A stretch of 64,000 nucleotides of DNA from Eutreptiella sp. 'Long Island Sound 2002' (GCA_964036045.1 OZ038380.1:168240535-168304534); one strand, 5' to 3'; counted from the first letter of the stretch, positions 14,328 through 24,809 are shown. Notes: generated by a model from the letters alone, not told the origin. Made by a program: numbers and translations.

Positions 14328-14891
14328 TTACCTGTTGTTTGTATGTCGTGTACTCGTGGATCCGATGTTGTATGAGCCGCAATGTGCACCACACTCCAAA
14401 TATTCCCTCTGGTCGGCATCGGTGCAGTTCGCTGAACGTACACATGCCAGGCCTCCATATCCTGCCGCCAAGATTTCTTTGATTAGATCCGTGCCCTTGA
14501 CCTCTGCCCCTGGGGAGCTCAAATTCTGGTCAACAATCGCAATATTGCACTGCTCCGCGACGCACCGCTTGTACTCCACCAACTCGGCGAGTGTTTTCCC
14601 AAACACTTGGACCACACTACCCGCGATTTCCTGGGGCAAGATACTTTCAAGGGCTTTGTGGGCAATGGGGCTATCATTGATACACACAACACGAAGATTG
14701 GGTGGGAAACAGGGGGCTATATTTCCGGTGTTTGCTGTGGTATCACGCTCTTTGGCAATGCAATGTGAAACCTCAGAATCCATACGAAGTCGGAAAGGCA
14801 CATATGCATCCTCTTGCCAGAGCTCTGCTGACATGTCACACGCATTTACAGCCATGGTGATGTGCTGCAACCCAAGCCCAAACGGACTCAT
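14328..14891 (-). pseudogene. Truncated hybrid histidine kinase / receiver fragment
   Basis: The 187-codon frame begins at a GLGL glycine box (SPFGLGLQHI) like the ATP-lid end of a histidine kinase and continues into a receiver domain: acidic pair in CINDSP, phosphoacceptor Asp in IAIVDQ, then CVRSAN and GAH. It aligns block by block with the C-terminal half of the intact kinase at 19.6-21.8 kb, including the unusual RSAN after the fourth strand. It stops shortly after GAH, before the conserved Lys of a receiver, and an in-frame TAG lies three codons upstream of its first Met. Transmembrane segments, H box and N box are missing. It is therefore a truncated paralogue; a spliced gene with unseen exons is less likely. 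Confidence 0.7.
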
Positions 14892-14952
14892 ATTGGTCTA
14901 CACTGGCAGAGGCATGCGCAGCTTCAGTGTCGGAAGCGGACCAGTAATTGAG

Positions 14953-15636
14953 CGGTCGTCTGTCCGCCCTATGCCTGTCAGCGGTGCAATCTCCTCTTGT
15001 GACACACTGGCTTCTGAGATGCACAACACCACATGCTGTCACCGCGCACTTTAAATGTACCAGAAGGATACTGCCATGCCCTTGATGCTGGATCGTTTTG
15101 GATCCGTAATTCAGTCTCATCATTTTTTCCTCTGGTTTAGGTTTTGTCCCTCCAACACATAGCATGCACAGCACTCAAGTGGGTTTCTTCATTTCCATAT
15201 GTTGGGGTTCAGGGTCCATGTCCCTACCCAGGCAGAACCAGAACCATTGCAAGTGCAGCTAGTCAGCCTGCTTCCAGCCCCCTCTGCATCTGCTTCTGCG
15301 CGGACCCTCAGATGGAGCAGCAAGTGAACGAGTGGGTGCGGCAGCACCGCGTGAAGCAGAGGAGGGCTGCGGAGAAGGCCACCAAGAAATGATCCGAGGA
15401 GACCGCGGTATGCCTGCGGCCGAGGCCGCGGAGTGGGTGCCACACAGACTTGCCACTAGCATCATCCAGCTCAGCCATGATCAGACGGAATAGGGTCCTA
15501 CTGAGTTCCGGTGCTGCAGGGGGTGGGTATTACTGAGTGGCTTTGGATATGGGGCCAATTCCTACTGAGAACCAGTTTCCCTGCCAGACGCTAGTGGTAT
15601 GTCTGGTGCCACACTACAGGCCCTCAGAGCCCGAAA
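14953..15636. other. No recognisable gene
   Basis: A 19-bp exact match to the satellite (TGCCTGTCAGCGGTGCAAT, 14,972-14,990; satellite 845-863) is the only link to a neighbour. At 15,312-15,389 the plus strand reads a Lys/Arg/Gln-rich peptide ending in TGA, preceded by a possible acceptor (CCCTCAG). It could be a terminal exon but cannot be supported alone. Confidence 0.4.
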
Positions 15637-15942
15637 GCGCGGTGCGATACGCGGTGCGCTGTCTTTTGGGTGCTGCCTTTTTTGCTTGTTCAAGTGGCAG
15701 TCCCATATCTTCCCTTTGTGCTTTTCTCAGCACCTCGACCGGCCCCGTGCCCCCCCAGTGAGCCCGTCTGCCGTGGCTGCGGGATAGGGCGCCACGCCGG
15801 GTCGCGATGGCTATCGCGATGGTGGACCGGTGGTTGTATGCTGTACCCCTCAGGCCCCCGCGTCTTTGCCACCCTGAAAATCCGTGGAAAATTCGAAACA
15901 CGGCATGCAAAAGGCAGCACGCGGTGTGCGCGGTGCGCGTGC
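15637..15942 (-). mobile_element. Short gene-less DNA element related to the 17.3-18.4 kb element
   Basis: Read on the minus strand, this 0.3-kb segment matches both ends of the 17,311-18,442 element in the same order. The GCACCGCG site comes first, then CAGGGTGGCAAAGACGCG (compare 17,383-17,400), then a block with TGGCGCCCTATCCCGCAG (compare 18,281-18,298), then GAGGTGCTGAGAAAAGCAC, and finally a second GCACCGCG site. The middle part, which carries the DDE exon in the longer element, is absent. This fits an internal-deletion, MITE-like derivative inserted in the opposite orientation. The outermost ends and any target duplication are not certain. Confidence 0.7.
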
Positions 15943-17310
15943 CTTCCTCTGTGCAGTGGGAACGACGCGTGTGCATGGCTGTCCGTCCCGTGGCTCTGCC
16001 CATGACGCCATTCATCAACGGCTGCCCGTGCTGACGGGCCCGTCCCTTGCGGAACTGCACTGTGACCACGCCGATGCCGACGCCAGGCTGCCTCTTGTAC
16101 CATGTTGGTTTGGCTGTGCGTGGCTGTGCGTGTGGGTGTGGGTCTTGCTTTGGGTGTGTCTGTCGGTGCGTGGCCGCGGACGCGAGTGAATGTGAGTTTT
16201 TGGGGCTTTTGGTGTGGGTCTCGGATTGGGAGGTCGACAATCTGTTTGAATGCTGGATGTTGATGTGCGTCGATGTGGCGGCGGCGCGCGGGCGACGCGC
16301 CGGTGGCGGTGGGTGGATGTGTGTGGGCCGCCGCGTGGGCCAGGGCGGAAAGGCGCCATGTGCACATGCCCCGTGGTGCCTCGGGCGCTGACCGGACGGG
16401 TGTTCTGTACAGACCCGGAAGTTCACCGCCGCGGAGTAGGCGGAGAACATCGTGAAGTTGTATTATACCGATATCAAAAATACGCAGGTGTGCGGGTGCA
16501 TGTGTGGGTGCGGGTGTGGGTGCGTGACTGGGGGCGACGCAGGCGATCCCCATAATCCGACTCCGTCAGTGACTTCTTCCCAGGGAAGTATTAGAATGGC
16601 CTTACACGGCGAGGTCGCTTTCTTGGCCCTGCCTCCCTTCGCCCGGCCCCGTTCCCCCCGCCGCGGCGCTATGGCAACCACATTGTTGGCGGCTTCCCCA
16701 CAGGGGCCCTGTGCAGAGGCTCGCAGCCCTCAGAGGGGCTGGCAGGGGCGGGGAGGAGGAGGAGGAGGAGGAGGAGTAGTGTACGGTAATTGGCCGTCCA
16801 CTGCGCCGAAGGCTGGTCACGGGACGGACCTTCGACGCACCCTCTGCGCACCACCTCACGCATACTCTGTAGTCCCATGGGTGAACGACACACTATCCGG
16901 GAGACCCTCCGGCGTAGTGTGCCCCATGTGACTGTTCCCCAGGCGCCCCAATTGAGAGCCTAGTGGAGTACGGTAGGGTGTCCTTTCACACACACATGTC
17001 TAGACTACGTCTACAGTGATTCCACCGGTATCTCAACCAGATTAAGCGTGTCTCCTGGGTTGAAGTCTTTGTATGCTTACCCTCCCTATACAACCCATTG
17101 CCTGTGCAATGCAAGCCTTATAGATCATTGGGTATGGACGTCCTCCCCTGTGTGGCGCACCCCCCAGGCACTGGGGAGATCTAACCACCAGGTTCATTGG
17201 CTCTGACTCTGTGAATGCTGTTGTTTGTGTTCTGCGTGTGGCGCTCCGTGTTCCCGCGTTTGACTGCGTGTCCTAACCCTAAGCAGCAAACCCCTTTGAG
17301 GGAGATATAC
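15943..17310. other. GC-rich stretch without recognisable genes
   Basis: Several overlapping ORFs run on both strands from 15.9 to 16.9 kb. Their residues are Arg/Pro/His or Cys/Val/Trp runs typical of GC-rich noncoding DNA with TGTGGG/GTGCGG simple repeats (16,090-16,530). A GGAGGAGGA run lies at 16,750-16,776. I see no domain, intron pattern or homologous copy. Confidence 0.5.
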
Positions 17311-18442
17311 GCACCGCGCGCACCGCGTGGTGCACCGCGCTTAGGTTTCTACCAACCCTTTCCTGCATTTTTCACATTTTTTCAGGGTGGCAAGGACGCG
17401 GTGGCCTAAGGGGTAAGCACACAACAACGGAGGCCTCCACTCCATCCTCCTCACCAATGGTGGTTGTGGCCGCCCACACCCCCTGCCAGGGGAGGGCCGT
17501 AGGAAGAGGAAGAAGAGGATGTAGAACTCTCCGGTACGGCCGCTCGACCGAAGAGCCTAGTGCCCCACAGGGTGCCCAAGCCTGTGGGGCCGTTTCGAAC
17601 GTTTCGCGTTTCGCTGTGCTCAATGCACTCGTTTCGCGTTTCGGAGCGTTACTTCTTGGGGTGCCCAAGCCCAGGAAGTAACCGTATCGGTGCGTTTCGC
17701 GTTTCAATGATCACGGTGTCACCTACGAGGAAGCCTCCTCTTCCTCCTCATCAGCAGACGTAAGTGACGAGCCTGAGGATGATGAATCCGAATCCGAGTC
17801 CGAATTGGAATCGGAATCTGAACCACGACGTCTGGTGGCCTTTGGCCGCCCGAAAATGCCACTTGGGAAGTGGTCCCAAGGGCCGTACGGCTCATAGCGC
17901 ACATTGCGCACGTTGAGAAATTGCTGAATGTGCACAACGGCTCGCACCATCAAATGCAATTTCTGCAAGCGATCTGGAAGGGTACACCCATGCTTCGTGT
18001 ACATGTTCCTGCAGACACCCCAACTGTGGAGTTCTGTCAGCACGTGTTCCGACCGTGCGCGCAACAAACTGTGGCCGTCATTTGCCTTTGCTTTCCAGGG
18101 AGGCATGTCCAGTTTTTTGGGCTTGGGATATGGGGTGATTGAGCCCTTTCGGCCACCAAATCCGCCATCCAATAGCGGAAAACGTTTTGTGCCTCTGATT
18201 TTTCATTTGTTCTCTATAGAGGGAGGGGCGAGGCACCCGTGGCAATTGTCCGCCATCGCGACAGCCATCGCAACCTGGCTTGGCGCCCTATCCCGCAGCC
18301 ACGGCACACGGGCTCACCACAAGGGAGGGGCAAATAGTGGTGAGGTGCAGAAAACAGCACAAGGGGAAAGAAAAGGTTGTACGCGCACGTGGAAAACCAA
18401 TGCACCGCGCGCGCACCGCGTGGTGCACCGCGCGCACCGCGC
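17311..18442 (-). mobile_element. DDE element bracketed by GCACCGCG sites
   Basis: Both borders carry tandem GCACCGCG motifs in the same direction: three units at 17,311-17,340 and four at 18,402-18,442. Each is followed by TTA, and both share GCACCGCGTGGTGCACCGCG. Between them lies a Harbinger-type transposase exon. TTA or TAA is the usual target of PIF/Harbinger elements (family knowledge), but I cannot prove a target duplication here, and the border motifs are direct rather than inverted. The 0.3-kb unit at 15.6 kb is a deletion derivative. Confidence 0.65.
17727..18194 (-). CDS. Harbinger-like DDE transposase, C-terminal catalytic exon (copy 1)
   Basis: The frame runs from a likely acceptor (AAAAATCAG ending at 18,195) to a likely donor (GTAGGT starting at 17,726), so it is called as an internal exon of 156 codons. 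It holds a DGGFGG motif (second catalytic Asp), then RARSEH (catalytic Glu), and ends the domain with RYEPYGPWDHFP. It aligns well with copy 2 at 44.3-44.5 kb (RARIEH, RYAPYGPWEHIP). A Ser/Asp/Glu-rich linker follows. The first Asp motif seen in copy 3 (VAVD) is missing from this exon and no upstream exon is visible, so the copy may be incomplete. The role would be cut-and-paste transposition of this element or its derivatives. Three copies of GTTTCGCGTTTC lie in the presumed downstream intron (17,600-17,705). Confidence 0.7.
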
Positions 18443-19637
18443 TTATATCTCCCTCTTTGGGTTTCAACCACTAGGTTCTCCGGCTCCTATTGCACTGTTT
18501 TCCTCCTTTTCTGTACCCCCTCCCCCATTTTTCTCCCCGTCGCGCAGACAGAGTGTACATGCAGGGGTGCAGACAGTGATATATCAAGGGCAAGAGCCAC
18601 CGCACCTGAGAGGGTGGGCAGGCGGGGCACAGTGCACTGGCTGGGGGGTGGGTGGGTGGGGTCAAGTGCCCAGGCCCTGCTGTGTGGGGCCCCAAGCAGG
18701 TCACAAAGCGCTCCACACATATCCTTGTATGCATATGCAGCAATGTCCGGCAGTTCAACAAGCTTATCACTATGATACACTCATATCTTCCACCTGACCA
18801 TTGTATTCCACCTTTTGGCCTGTCAACACTTGTATGTTTGCATCATACAATACAGATTGGGCACCCTTCGGTTCTTCACGTGTCCTATTCCCCTTGCTTG
18901 TGTTGGCTCTACTTGGCCATGTGAGGTTAGAGGTCACGCTGCTCAATACCTATGGGGAGGATTATGGAGGGCGTGGTGGCCTCAAGCAGAGGCTATTCTT
19001 AGCTAATAGTGGGAATCAAAACCTGGAGAACGGCATCCAGACAAATATGACAGCCCGTTGTTTTTCACTGCCACTATCACTATCGCTGCACAGGGAGATA
19101 CGTTTGCAGAAAAAGGCAGTCCAGCAACAGGAGACATGAGCTCTCATTAAGATGTAACTGGAGCCCTACCTCTGCAGTGGTAGAGGTCTGTAATGCGGCA
19201 AAAGGCACGTGCAGCTTTGCCCCTACCTCCCCATGCCCCGAAGGGCCACAGCACGCATTTGTTTGCTGGAGCGTAGGGAAGTCAGAGGGCCAAAGAGCAC
19301 AGTGGGAGTCCCACTGATGTGGAATTTCCAAGTGCCAAGGCGCAATTGCGGTGGCGCCATGTGGCATTGCTGCAGAGCCACGGGACTGAGTGGGCAAAGA
19401 CTTTACGTTTGCCGGCTACTGGCAGGAAACATGGGAGGGAGGCACGTACAACATTGGAGAGAGATGGACACATTCCATGGGGCTCTGCTGAGGATGCACT
19501 GTGCCATGGTGCGCCCTCGCTATGGCCGACTTGGGAGGCGCCCAAATAACGCGGCTCTACCCCAGCAGCAAAACTACACGGAATTCCCGCCCATGACACG
19601 GGGGGGGGGGGGGTGCTTGGGATTGCTGCACAGCGAC
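18443..19637. other. No convincing gene; diverged repeat shared with 50.4 kb
   Basis: From about 18,690 to 18,930 the plus strand resembles 50,450-50,700 (shared TGCATATGCAGCAATGTCC and TGGCCT..TGTCAACAC). The frames through it differ, so coding is doubtful. A second short duplication links 19,093-19,119 with 19,650-19,676 (GGGAGATACGTTTGCAGAAAA), just beyond the kinase stop. A 13-14-base G tract lies at 19,600-19,613. Confidence 0.4.
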
Positions 19638-21788
19638 TCAAGCATTCAGGGGAGATACGTTTGCAGAAAAGGGCACAGGCACCACGGTGCTGGGGTGACT
19701 TCCGCTGGGGCAACTGCTGCTGCTGCTGCTGCTGCTGCCAGCAGTCGCAGCAGCAGCAGCGTCAAGTGCCACGTGCTCGATATATGCGTTTTGAAGGCGT
19801 AATGCCATATCCCTGAAGCTGAGGCCCTTGTCTAATGTGAGGTGCGCGCCGGAAGATGTGTACAACGCCCTGTCCTCCGCCGAAGTGTTGGCGGATCTGA
19901 TGCAGCAAAGCCCCCTGAAGCTGAGGGCGGTCAGCTGCTTCAAGAGGTTCGTGCCGTACACCGTTGTTGCCCCGTACTCCATGTGTTGATCCACGATGAC
20001 GACGTCGGCCAGTGCCACGGCGGCCTCCGGGAAGCCCTCCAAATCGTCTTTCGTTGCCCCGAACATTTCTACACAACTTCCCTGAAAAAAACGCCTGAGG
20101 TTCCTGTCCAATAGCTTCTGAGCAAGTGCGCTGTCTTCAGCACAAAAGAAGCGAAGGTTCCAGGGACGTTGCTGTATCACGGATGGCACGGGCTGCACTG
20201 GCACAACAGTGGTTGAAACGCTTGTGCGATGGTCATCGCAGACTTGGACAGGCATAGAGGCCTCAAAAACCACTGTATCGTCACCCTCTGCCTGAGTTAG
20301 CGAGGCTACGGCACCAAGCCGTTCAGCAATCATGAATATGTGGCCTAGCCCAAGGCCATCAGACAGCCCACCAGGCCTAAGCCCCTGATGGTTGCCTTCG
20401 GAGGCTTGCCGGCAAAACTCGGGTGTAATCCGAGGCTTGGCTGGATCCCCACGATTCGTCACCCGGAGCGTCATTGTATGTTCCGCAGTCCTGGGCTCGG
20501 GCTGCAGATCAATGTGCAGGGATACGGCAGGCCCTTCAGGATGTCCATGTCGAAGCGCGTTGACAATCACATTTTCCAACATCAATGCACACAGGTTCTC
20601 GTCGATCCATACAGACTGGCCAGGGAATGTGACATGCGGCATTTGCCGGCCGGAGGTCAGACCTTCGACAAGTGTTGCAAGGTTCACGGAGGTCAGCTGC
20701 GGGACGTACTCAATAGAAAACACTCGGATCAGAACCAGCCTATTTTTGCACCATTTAATTCCGCTCTGCAGCCGCTGTAAGGCCTGGTGCAGGAGCTCGT
20801 TGGCTGTGCCATCCTCCAGGAACGTTTCAATGGAACCTTTTACCTCCGCCATGATGTTCTTCAGGTGGTGGTTGAGGATGCTGTCGGATTCAACATATGC
20901 TCGTGCGTGCCTCAGTTCGGCTTCCAACAATTCTGTCTCTCTTTGTCTGCTCTCTGCCAAGAACTGCTTTCGCTGTGCAACGCTGTGCAACACGTTCATC
21001 CACAAGGCGCCCAAAGGGATAGTGAAGGCAGGAAGAGCAACCAAGAGCCTCGGAGATAAGACGATTGCCACAACGCCCCCAATGGGGAGCGTGCAATTGG
21101 TTAGCAGGATCCATCGGGTATACAGAAAGCCATCCAGCATCAAACATTGTACCAGAACACAAATGACCGGACGGAGTATGCCAGCTATGGCTAAATGTGT
21201 GTGGCCTTGAACCGCTGCTATGGCTGTATCCAATGGTTCTGAGCGTATGCCCTCAACAAGGTGGTGAATGTTGGCCTGCACAGCATTCCATTCTATGACC
21301 AAAAACGCCATTTTGCCCACAACCCCCACAATGATAGCCGTGCAAATCATATGTGAGGCATAGGGCGAGACTGCACTCCACCATCGGATCAGCACCAGCG
21401 ACGCCACGAGGAGAATACACAGGGGGATGGTGGACAGAAGAGCGACCCATGAGGCCCCGGTTGCGCTAAAAACAGCTCTAATCAGCCAGGCCTCGAAGGC
21501 TGCCAGGAAGATGAAGATAAACACTGTCTTGGACGGAGATGCCTGGCTCATCTGGAAACGCCTCTCCTTCGACGGACATGAAAACCGAAAGTCCTTCCAA
21601 AACGAGAGCATCTTGGTAGCACCCCAGGTCGCTTCCGTGGAGTTCTCATTGTTGTTTGCAGTCGACATAATTCCACGAAGCAATGAAAATGGAAAGACAA
21701 AGCTGTGCAACGCAGTCTGTACGACAGAAAGGAAAATGGAGTGGTTCGGGTTGGGGTCACCAATCTGGTGTAAGCCGCAAGGTTTCAT
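19638..21788 (-). CDS. Membrane-bound hybrid histidine kinase with C-terminal receiver
   Basis: A single open frame of 716 codons ending in TGA. The first ATG (21,788) adds 40 residues with little character; the second (21,668, MSTANNNENS) is a likely alternative start. About six hydrophobic segments lie at roughly residues 88-107, 113-137, 146-166, 198-218, 226-246 and 248-268. Then come an H box (LNHHLKN, phosphoacceptor probably His307), an N box (LENVIVNAL, 404-412) and a glycine box (GLGLG, 478-482). The receiver holds acidic E551/D552, phosphoacceptor D600 in VIVDQ, S632 in RSAN where Thr/Ser is expected, and K654. The tail is Ala/Ser-rich and encoded partly by GCT/AGC trinucleotide runs (19,721-19,760). 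The arrangement predicts a membrane sensor that phosphorylates itself and its own receiver; the ligand is unknown. A diverged, truncated relative lies at 14.3 kb. Confidence 0.85.
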   Translation of the reverse strand: MKPCGLHQIGDPNPNHSIFLSVVQTALHSFVFPFSLLRGIMSTANNNENSTEATWGATKMLSFWKDFRFSCPSKERRFQMSQASPSKTVFIFIFLAAFEAWLIRAVFSATGASWVALLSTIPLCILLVASLVLIRWWSAVSPYASHMICTAIIVGVVGKMAFLVIEWNAVQANIHHLVEGIRSEPLDTAIAAVQGHTHLAIAGILRPVICVLVQCLMLDGFLYTRWILLTNCTLPIGGVVAIVLSPRLLVALPAFTIPLGALWMNVLHSVAQRKQFLAESRQRETELLEAELRHARAYVESDSILNHHLKNIMAEVKGSIETFLEDGTANELLHQALQRLQSGIKWCKNRLVLIRVFSIEYVPQLTSVNLATLVEGLTSGRQMPHVTFPGQSVWIDENLCALMLENVIVNALRHGHPEGPAVSLHIDLQPEPRTAEHTMTLRVTNRGDPAKPRITPEFCRQASEGNHQGLRPGGLSDGLGLGHIFMIAERLGAVASLTQAEGDDTVVFEASMPVQVCDDHRTSVSTTVVPVQPVPSVIQQRPWNLRFFCAEDSALAQKLLDRNLRRFFQGSCVEMFGATKDDLEGFPEAAVALADVVIVDQHMEYGATTVYGTNLLKQLTALSFRGLCCIRSANTSAEDRALYTSSGAHLTLDKGLSFRDMALRLQNAYIEHVALDAAAAATAGSSSSSSSSCPSGSHPSTVVPVPFSANVSPLNA

Positions 21789-21792
21789 ATCC

Positions 21793-24360
21793 CTATTTCA
21801 GGGCGTACGTTGAACATGAGTTATGGCAGCAAGCAGCTGTTGCTTCGGTTGCCGCCCAACTTTTGATGGACGATGTGTTGACATACCATGCTGAATACCA
21901 AAAAATGAGCAAAAACTGAAAAGTACTGGTACCAGTACTGGTGCAGCAAGATGAATGAATGAAATGAGGAGTCACTATGGCCCAATTACAACGCAGGGTT
22001 CCCTTGGGCTTGGCATCCACGTCCGTCATACTATCCATGCAGTCCTGCTCATCAGGGTCATCAGGTACATAAGCCATTCCAGTCATGTCGACAGGCGCAC
22101 CCTTGTCCAGTTGTGGCAACACAAACTCCCAGTAGATTGGGGCCAGAGAGTTAGCCTCTCTTAAAGTACCAGTTGTGAGCTCAATAGTTTCTTTAGGTAG
22201 TTCATCAACCGCAGCTTTGAGGAAACCAAATACAACCGAAATTTCCGACTTGAGACGAATGTGAAGCTGAACAGCCAGATTTGGAGAGGAAGACCCCACC
22301 AGCACCCAGTTTGTAAGATTCATCGGGACTTTCAGAACCTCCAGCACCCATTGAACAGCCTCAGGACACAGGGTACTAGGTAATGGGCCTTCACTGAACG
22401 TAACGTACATCGGCAGCTAAACAGATGGTGCAAATTGGGCAAAATGGCGGGAGTGGCGAAATTTCGCTTCATTTTTCGAATTTGGCTGATTTGGGGTACC
22501 AATTCACAGGGGGAAATGTACCTTCCTTGGAATTGGAGTCAACGTGACAATTGTCATCAATGATTGCATCATAGTGAAATTCGGACTGCGGCTGCCAGTG
22601 TTGTACACCATGACACTCACCTGATTCACTCCCTCCTCAGCCAGGTCAGTCTGCAGCTGGCTCATGATGATTCGAACGTCCGCCAATTCACCAGCAACCA
22701 CCAGTGGTTTCCCCATTGAAACATGTCGCAAAGCAAGAGGTGGTAGACCCATGGACCAGCCCTTTGGAACCTCAATGACAGCCAGTATGAACGGCAACCC
22801 AACGACAGTAGCATTCAAAATGGTAGTAGGATTCAGAAGACAAAGCTGAAAGGGGGACTCACCGCCAGTAGCATCTGCACCAGAACCAGAGACTGTCTTC
22901 AAGTGAACCACATTCCCTTCGGAGCTGGCAATGTCAAAGGAATTCCGAGGTCTGGCGAGGTGGCTCCTGAAGTCTACATATTTTGAGGATGTCCACAATT
23001 CGGCCTTGCACACAGAGTCCCAGGGAGGCATAGGCATGTCATCAGTGTACACCCAGTCTGCACAGCGGAACTTCAATGCACCAATCCCCTTGATATGACG
23101 CTGCAGGGTAGCAATCTCGGATGTATTTCCTGTTGTAGAGAAAAACTGGGTGTCCAGACCGTGTTTCCACCTGAGACGCGAAATTTCGCCACTATCAGCA
23201 GAATTCAATGATTTCATAGTGCAATTCAGGATGCCTGCACAACATACTGCGGGATGGGTGAACCAATTCCTCTGGACAGTCAGGATGCATAACAATCCAG
23301 CCCCATCGCATTTCCCATTGACATTCACGTGCCACTTTAGCCAAGCCTGCAACAGTAGCTCGTGGAGTCTCCATGTATCTTGCACATTGTGCAAGGTATG
23401 GTCCAATAAGCCCCTCCAACGGTTTGAATGATCCAAGTGACAAGGGGATCCTCCTGTTCTCGAAATGGCGTATTCCATCAATTGCTGTATAGCCAGTTGT
23501 GTCAATCATTCTAGCCAAGGGTAGCTAGTGTCGTGCCACAGAATCCTAAAGGGCATACAACCAAATTTTTTCGGGCTCAGGACAGTGATGCGCATCAGAG
23601 CAGCAGTCACACACCAGGCTTCCTTCATCGGCTGTCAGTCCAGCCTCCTCCAACATTTGGCGGCACACGGCAGTGAGACTGAGATCAGCATTCTCAGGCT
23701 CCTCCAAGTTCTCCATCAGCAGCACTGCCCTCCCACTCATGCATGCTCCTGTGCCTGACAGTTGTGCTGTCTGCTGGTGGCCGGCTAGGCGTCTCCTCTG
23801 GCGCAAGGGGGTATCCCACTTCAGAACCATACACTCAAACTCCAGTTGCCATCTCAAAGGGTCCAGATTCTTTTTCTCGCGTTCACTGGCCAGTCTCCTC
23901 GCCGCACAAAAGACATGCTGACCACCAATGATCCAGAAGCTACCCACTGAGGCAATAACAGACAAAAATTGGTCCCCAGGCCAGTACACAAACGACAGAC
24001 GTGTAGCAGCAAGTGCAGTAACATACAATCGTCAGGCCAGACCAGTAATCCCTTGATGATCCCCACGGGAGGTACCCTTGCCAAATCCTCCAGCCGCAGC
24101 TTTAGTCTGGTCTCGCTGACCTTCCGGATTTGCCCATGCTCGCGGTTGACATCCACCCGCAGGACCTTGTGGGATAACACCATTGTCTTCTGTACGGCAT
24201 CTGCTAGAGTGACTGTTTTCACAGTGGCCTTCTTGTTCCCCCGGCTGTGCGGATTCCGTTGACTGGGGCCCTCAGAGGACCCCTGCGAGGGTTGTGATGA
24301 TACGGGTGGCTCCAGGGCCACAGGCACACTGGTGTTTGATTTTGGGGGTACAGATGACAT
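21793..24360 (-). CDS. Five-exon gene with a ParB-like GGQH motif
   Basis: Exons 24360-24027, 23946-23615, 23524-23248, 23129-22522 and 22416-21793 join into 725 codons without a stop. Each break in the raw frame coincides with a plausible intron, and the exon lengths sum to a multiple of three. Near residues 85-130 the order is basic residues, LEDLARVPPVGIIKGL, then WIIGGQH (Gly119-His122) and AARR. This resembles the ParB/sulfiredoxin-like fold, in which a G-G/E-x-H/R loop binds nucleotide. The similarity is by motif only. The N-terminus is Ser/Pro/Gln-rich; the remaining 500 residues are unrecognised. Coding may begin further upstream, since the frame is open to a possible acceptor ending at 24,489. 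The last 40 codons look weak, so the true 3' end may be earlier or involve another intron. The function is unknown. Confidence 0.65.
21922..21939. promoter_or_regulatory. Perfect 18-bp palindrome upstream of the kinase gene
   Basis: AGTACTGGTACCAGTACT equals its own reverse complement. It lies about 135 bp upstream of the first kinase ATG (minus strand) and near the 3' end of the neighbouring gene. It could bind a dimeric factor, but no second copy is seen in the window. Confidence 0.25.
22417..22521 (-). other. Intron 4 of the ParB-like gene (105 nt), with a palindrome
   Basis: Donor GTACAT, acceptor CATCTGTTTAG; phase 0. It contains GAAGCGAAATTTCGCCACTC, and its neighbourhood matches 27,348-27,411, which is also noncoding. 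Confidence 0.65.
23130..23247 (-). other. Intron 3 of the ParB-like gene (118 nt), with a palindrome
   Basis: Donor GTATGT, acceptor TCTACAACAG; the phase fits. Inside is GTGGCGAAATTTCGCGTCTC on the minus strand, a word also found at 24.66 and 27.29 kb on the plus strand. Confidence 0.65.
23525..23614 (-). other. Intron 2 of the ParB-like gene (90 nt)
   Basis: Donor GTGTGT, acceptor GACACTAG. Its removal eliminates two in-frame TAG codons and joins the flanking frames in phase 0. It holds CCGAAAAAATTTGG, possibly a decayed form of the palindrome found in introns 3 and 4. Confidence 0.6.
23947..24026 (-). other. Intron 1 of the ParB-like gene (80 nt)
   Basis: Donor GTATGT, acceptor TTGCCTCAG with a pyrimidine-rich run before it. 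Removing it joins two different frames and places LGSFWIIGGQH directly after VWPDD. Confidence 0.7.
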
Positions 24361-24487
24361 GATAGTGGGGGCCTGGAGGAAATCAGGGTGCTCTGGGCAA
24401 GGATCACATCGATAGACAGTGGTGATTTGCTTGTTTCCGGACCAGTTATTCTCAAATTTTAGCCTCCGCAAGGGGAAATCTAGGAAT

Positions 24488-24809
24488 TCTGCTCAGAGCA
24501 GCTGAAATCACACATCATGACAGTCTCAGCAAAATGTAACAGGCAAAATCATGAGAGTCGGGATCACACACAAAAATGAATAGCACATCAGTGGTACAAG
24601 TGGCAGCAGTGTAACAATACCCTGTGGGAAACAGGCTCAAAACACACAAAACCCAAAAGGAAGCGAAATTTCGCGTCTCATACCAAAATGTGCCAAAAAC
24701 AATATTGAAAACACCAAATATCTCAAATGTGGCGAAATTTCGCCACTCCAAGCAAAAACACCAGAATCAAGGGACAGTATCTGGTACATTGTGAAGACAA
24801 CAATCTATG
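24488..24809. other. Gap between two same-strand genes with two palindromes
   Basis: No ORF. It holds GCGAAATTTCGCGTCTCATA at 24,663-24,682 and GTGGCGAAATTTCGCCACTC at 24,729-24,748. These match the words inside introns 3 and 4 of the downstream gene, so part of this gap may itself be intron. Confidence 0.5.

Noticed and set aside
15614-16553. 278- and 287-codon minus-strand ORFs at 15.6-16.5 kb
   Set aside because: They overlap in different frames, are His/Arg/Pro/Thr-rich from GTG/TGG repeats, and run through the GCGC sites of a mobile unit.
17273-17281. CCTAACCCTA and, at 51,836, CCCTA repeats as telomere
   Set aside because: Only one to three repeats and not at an end.
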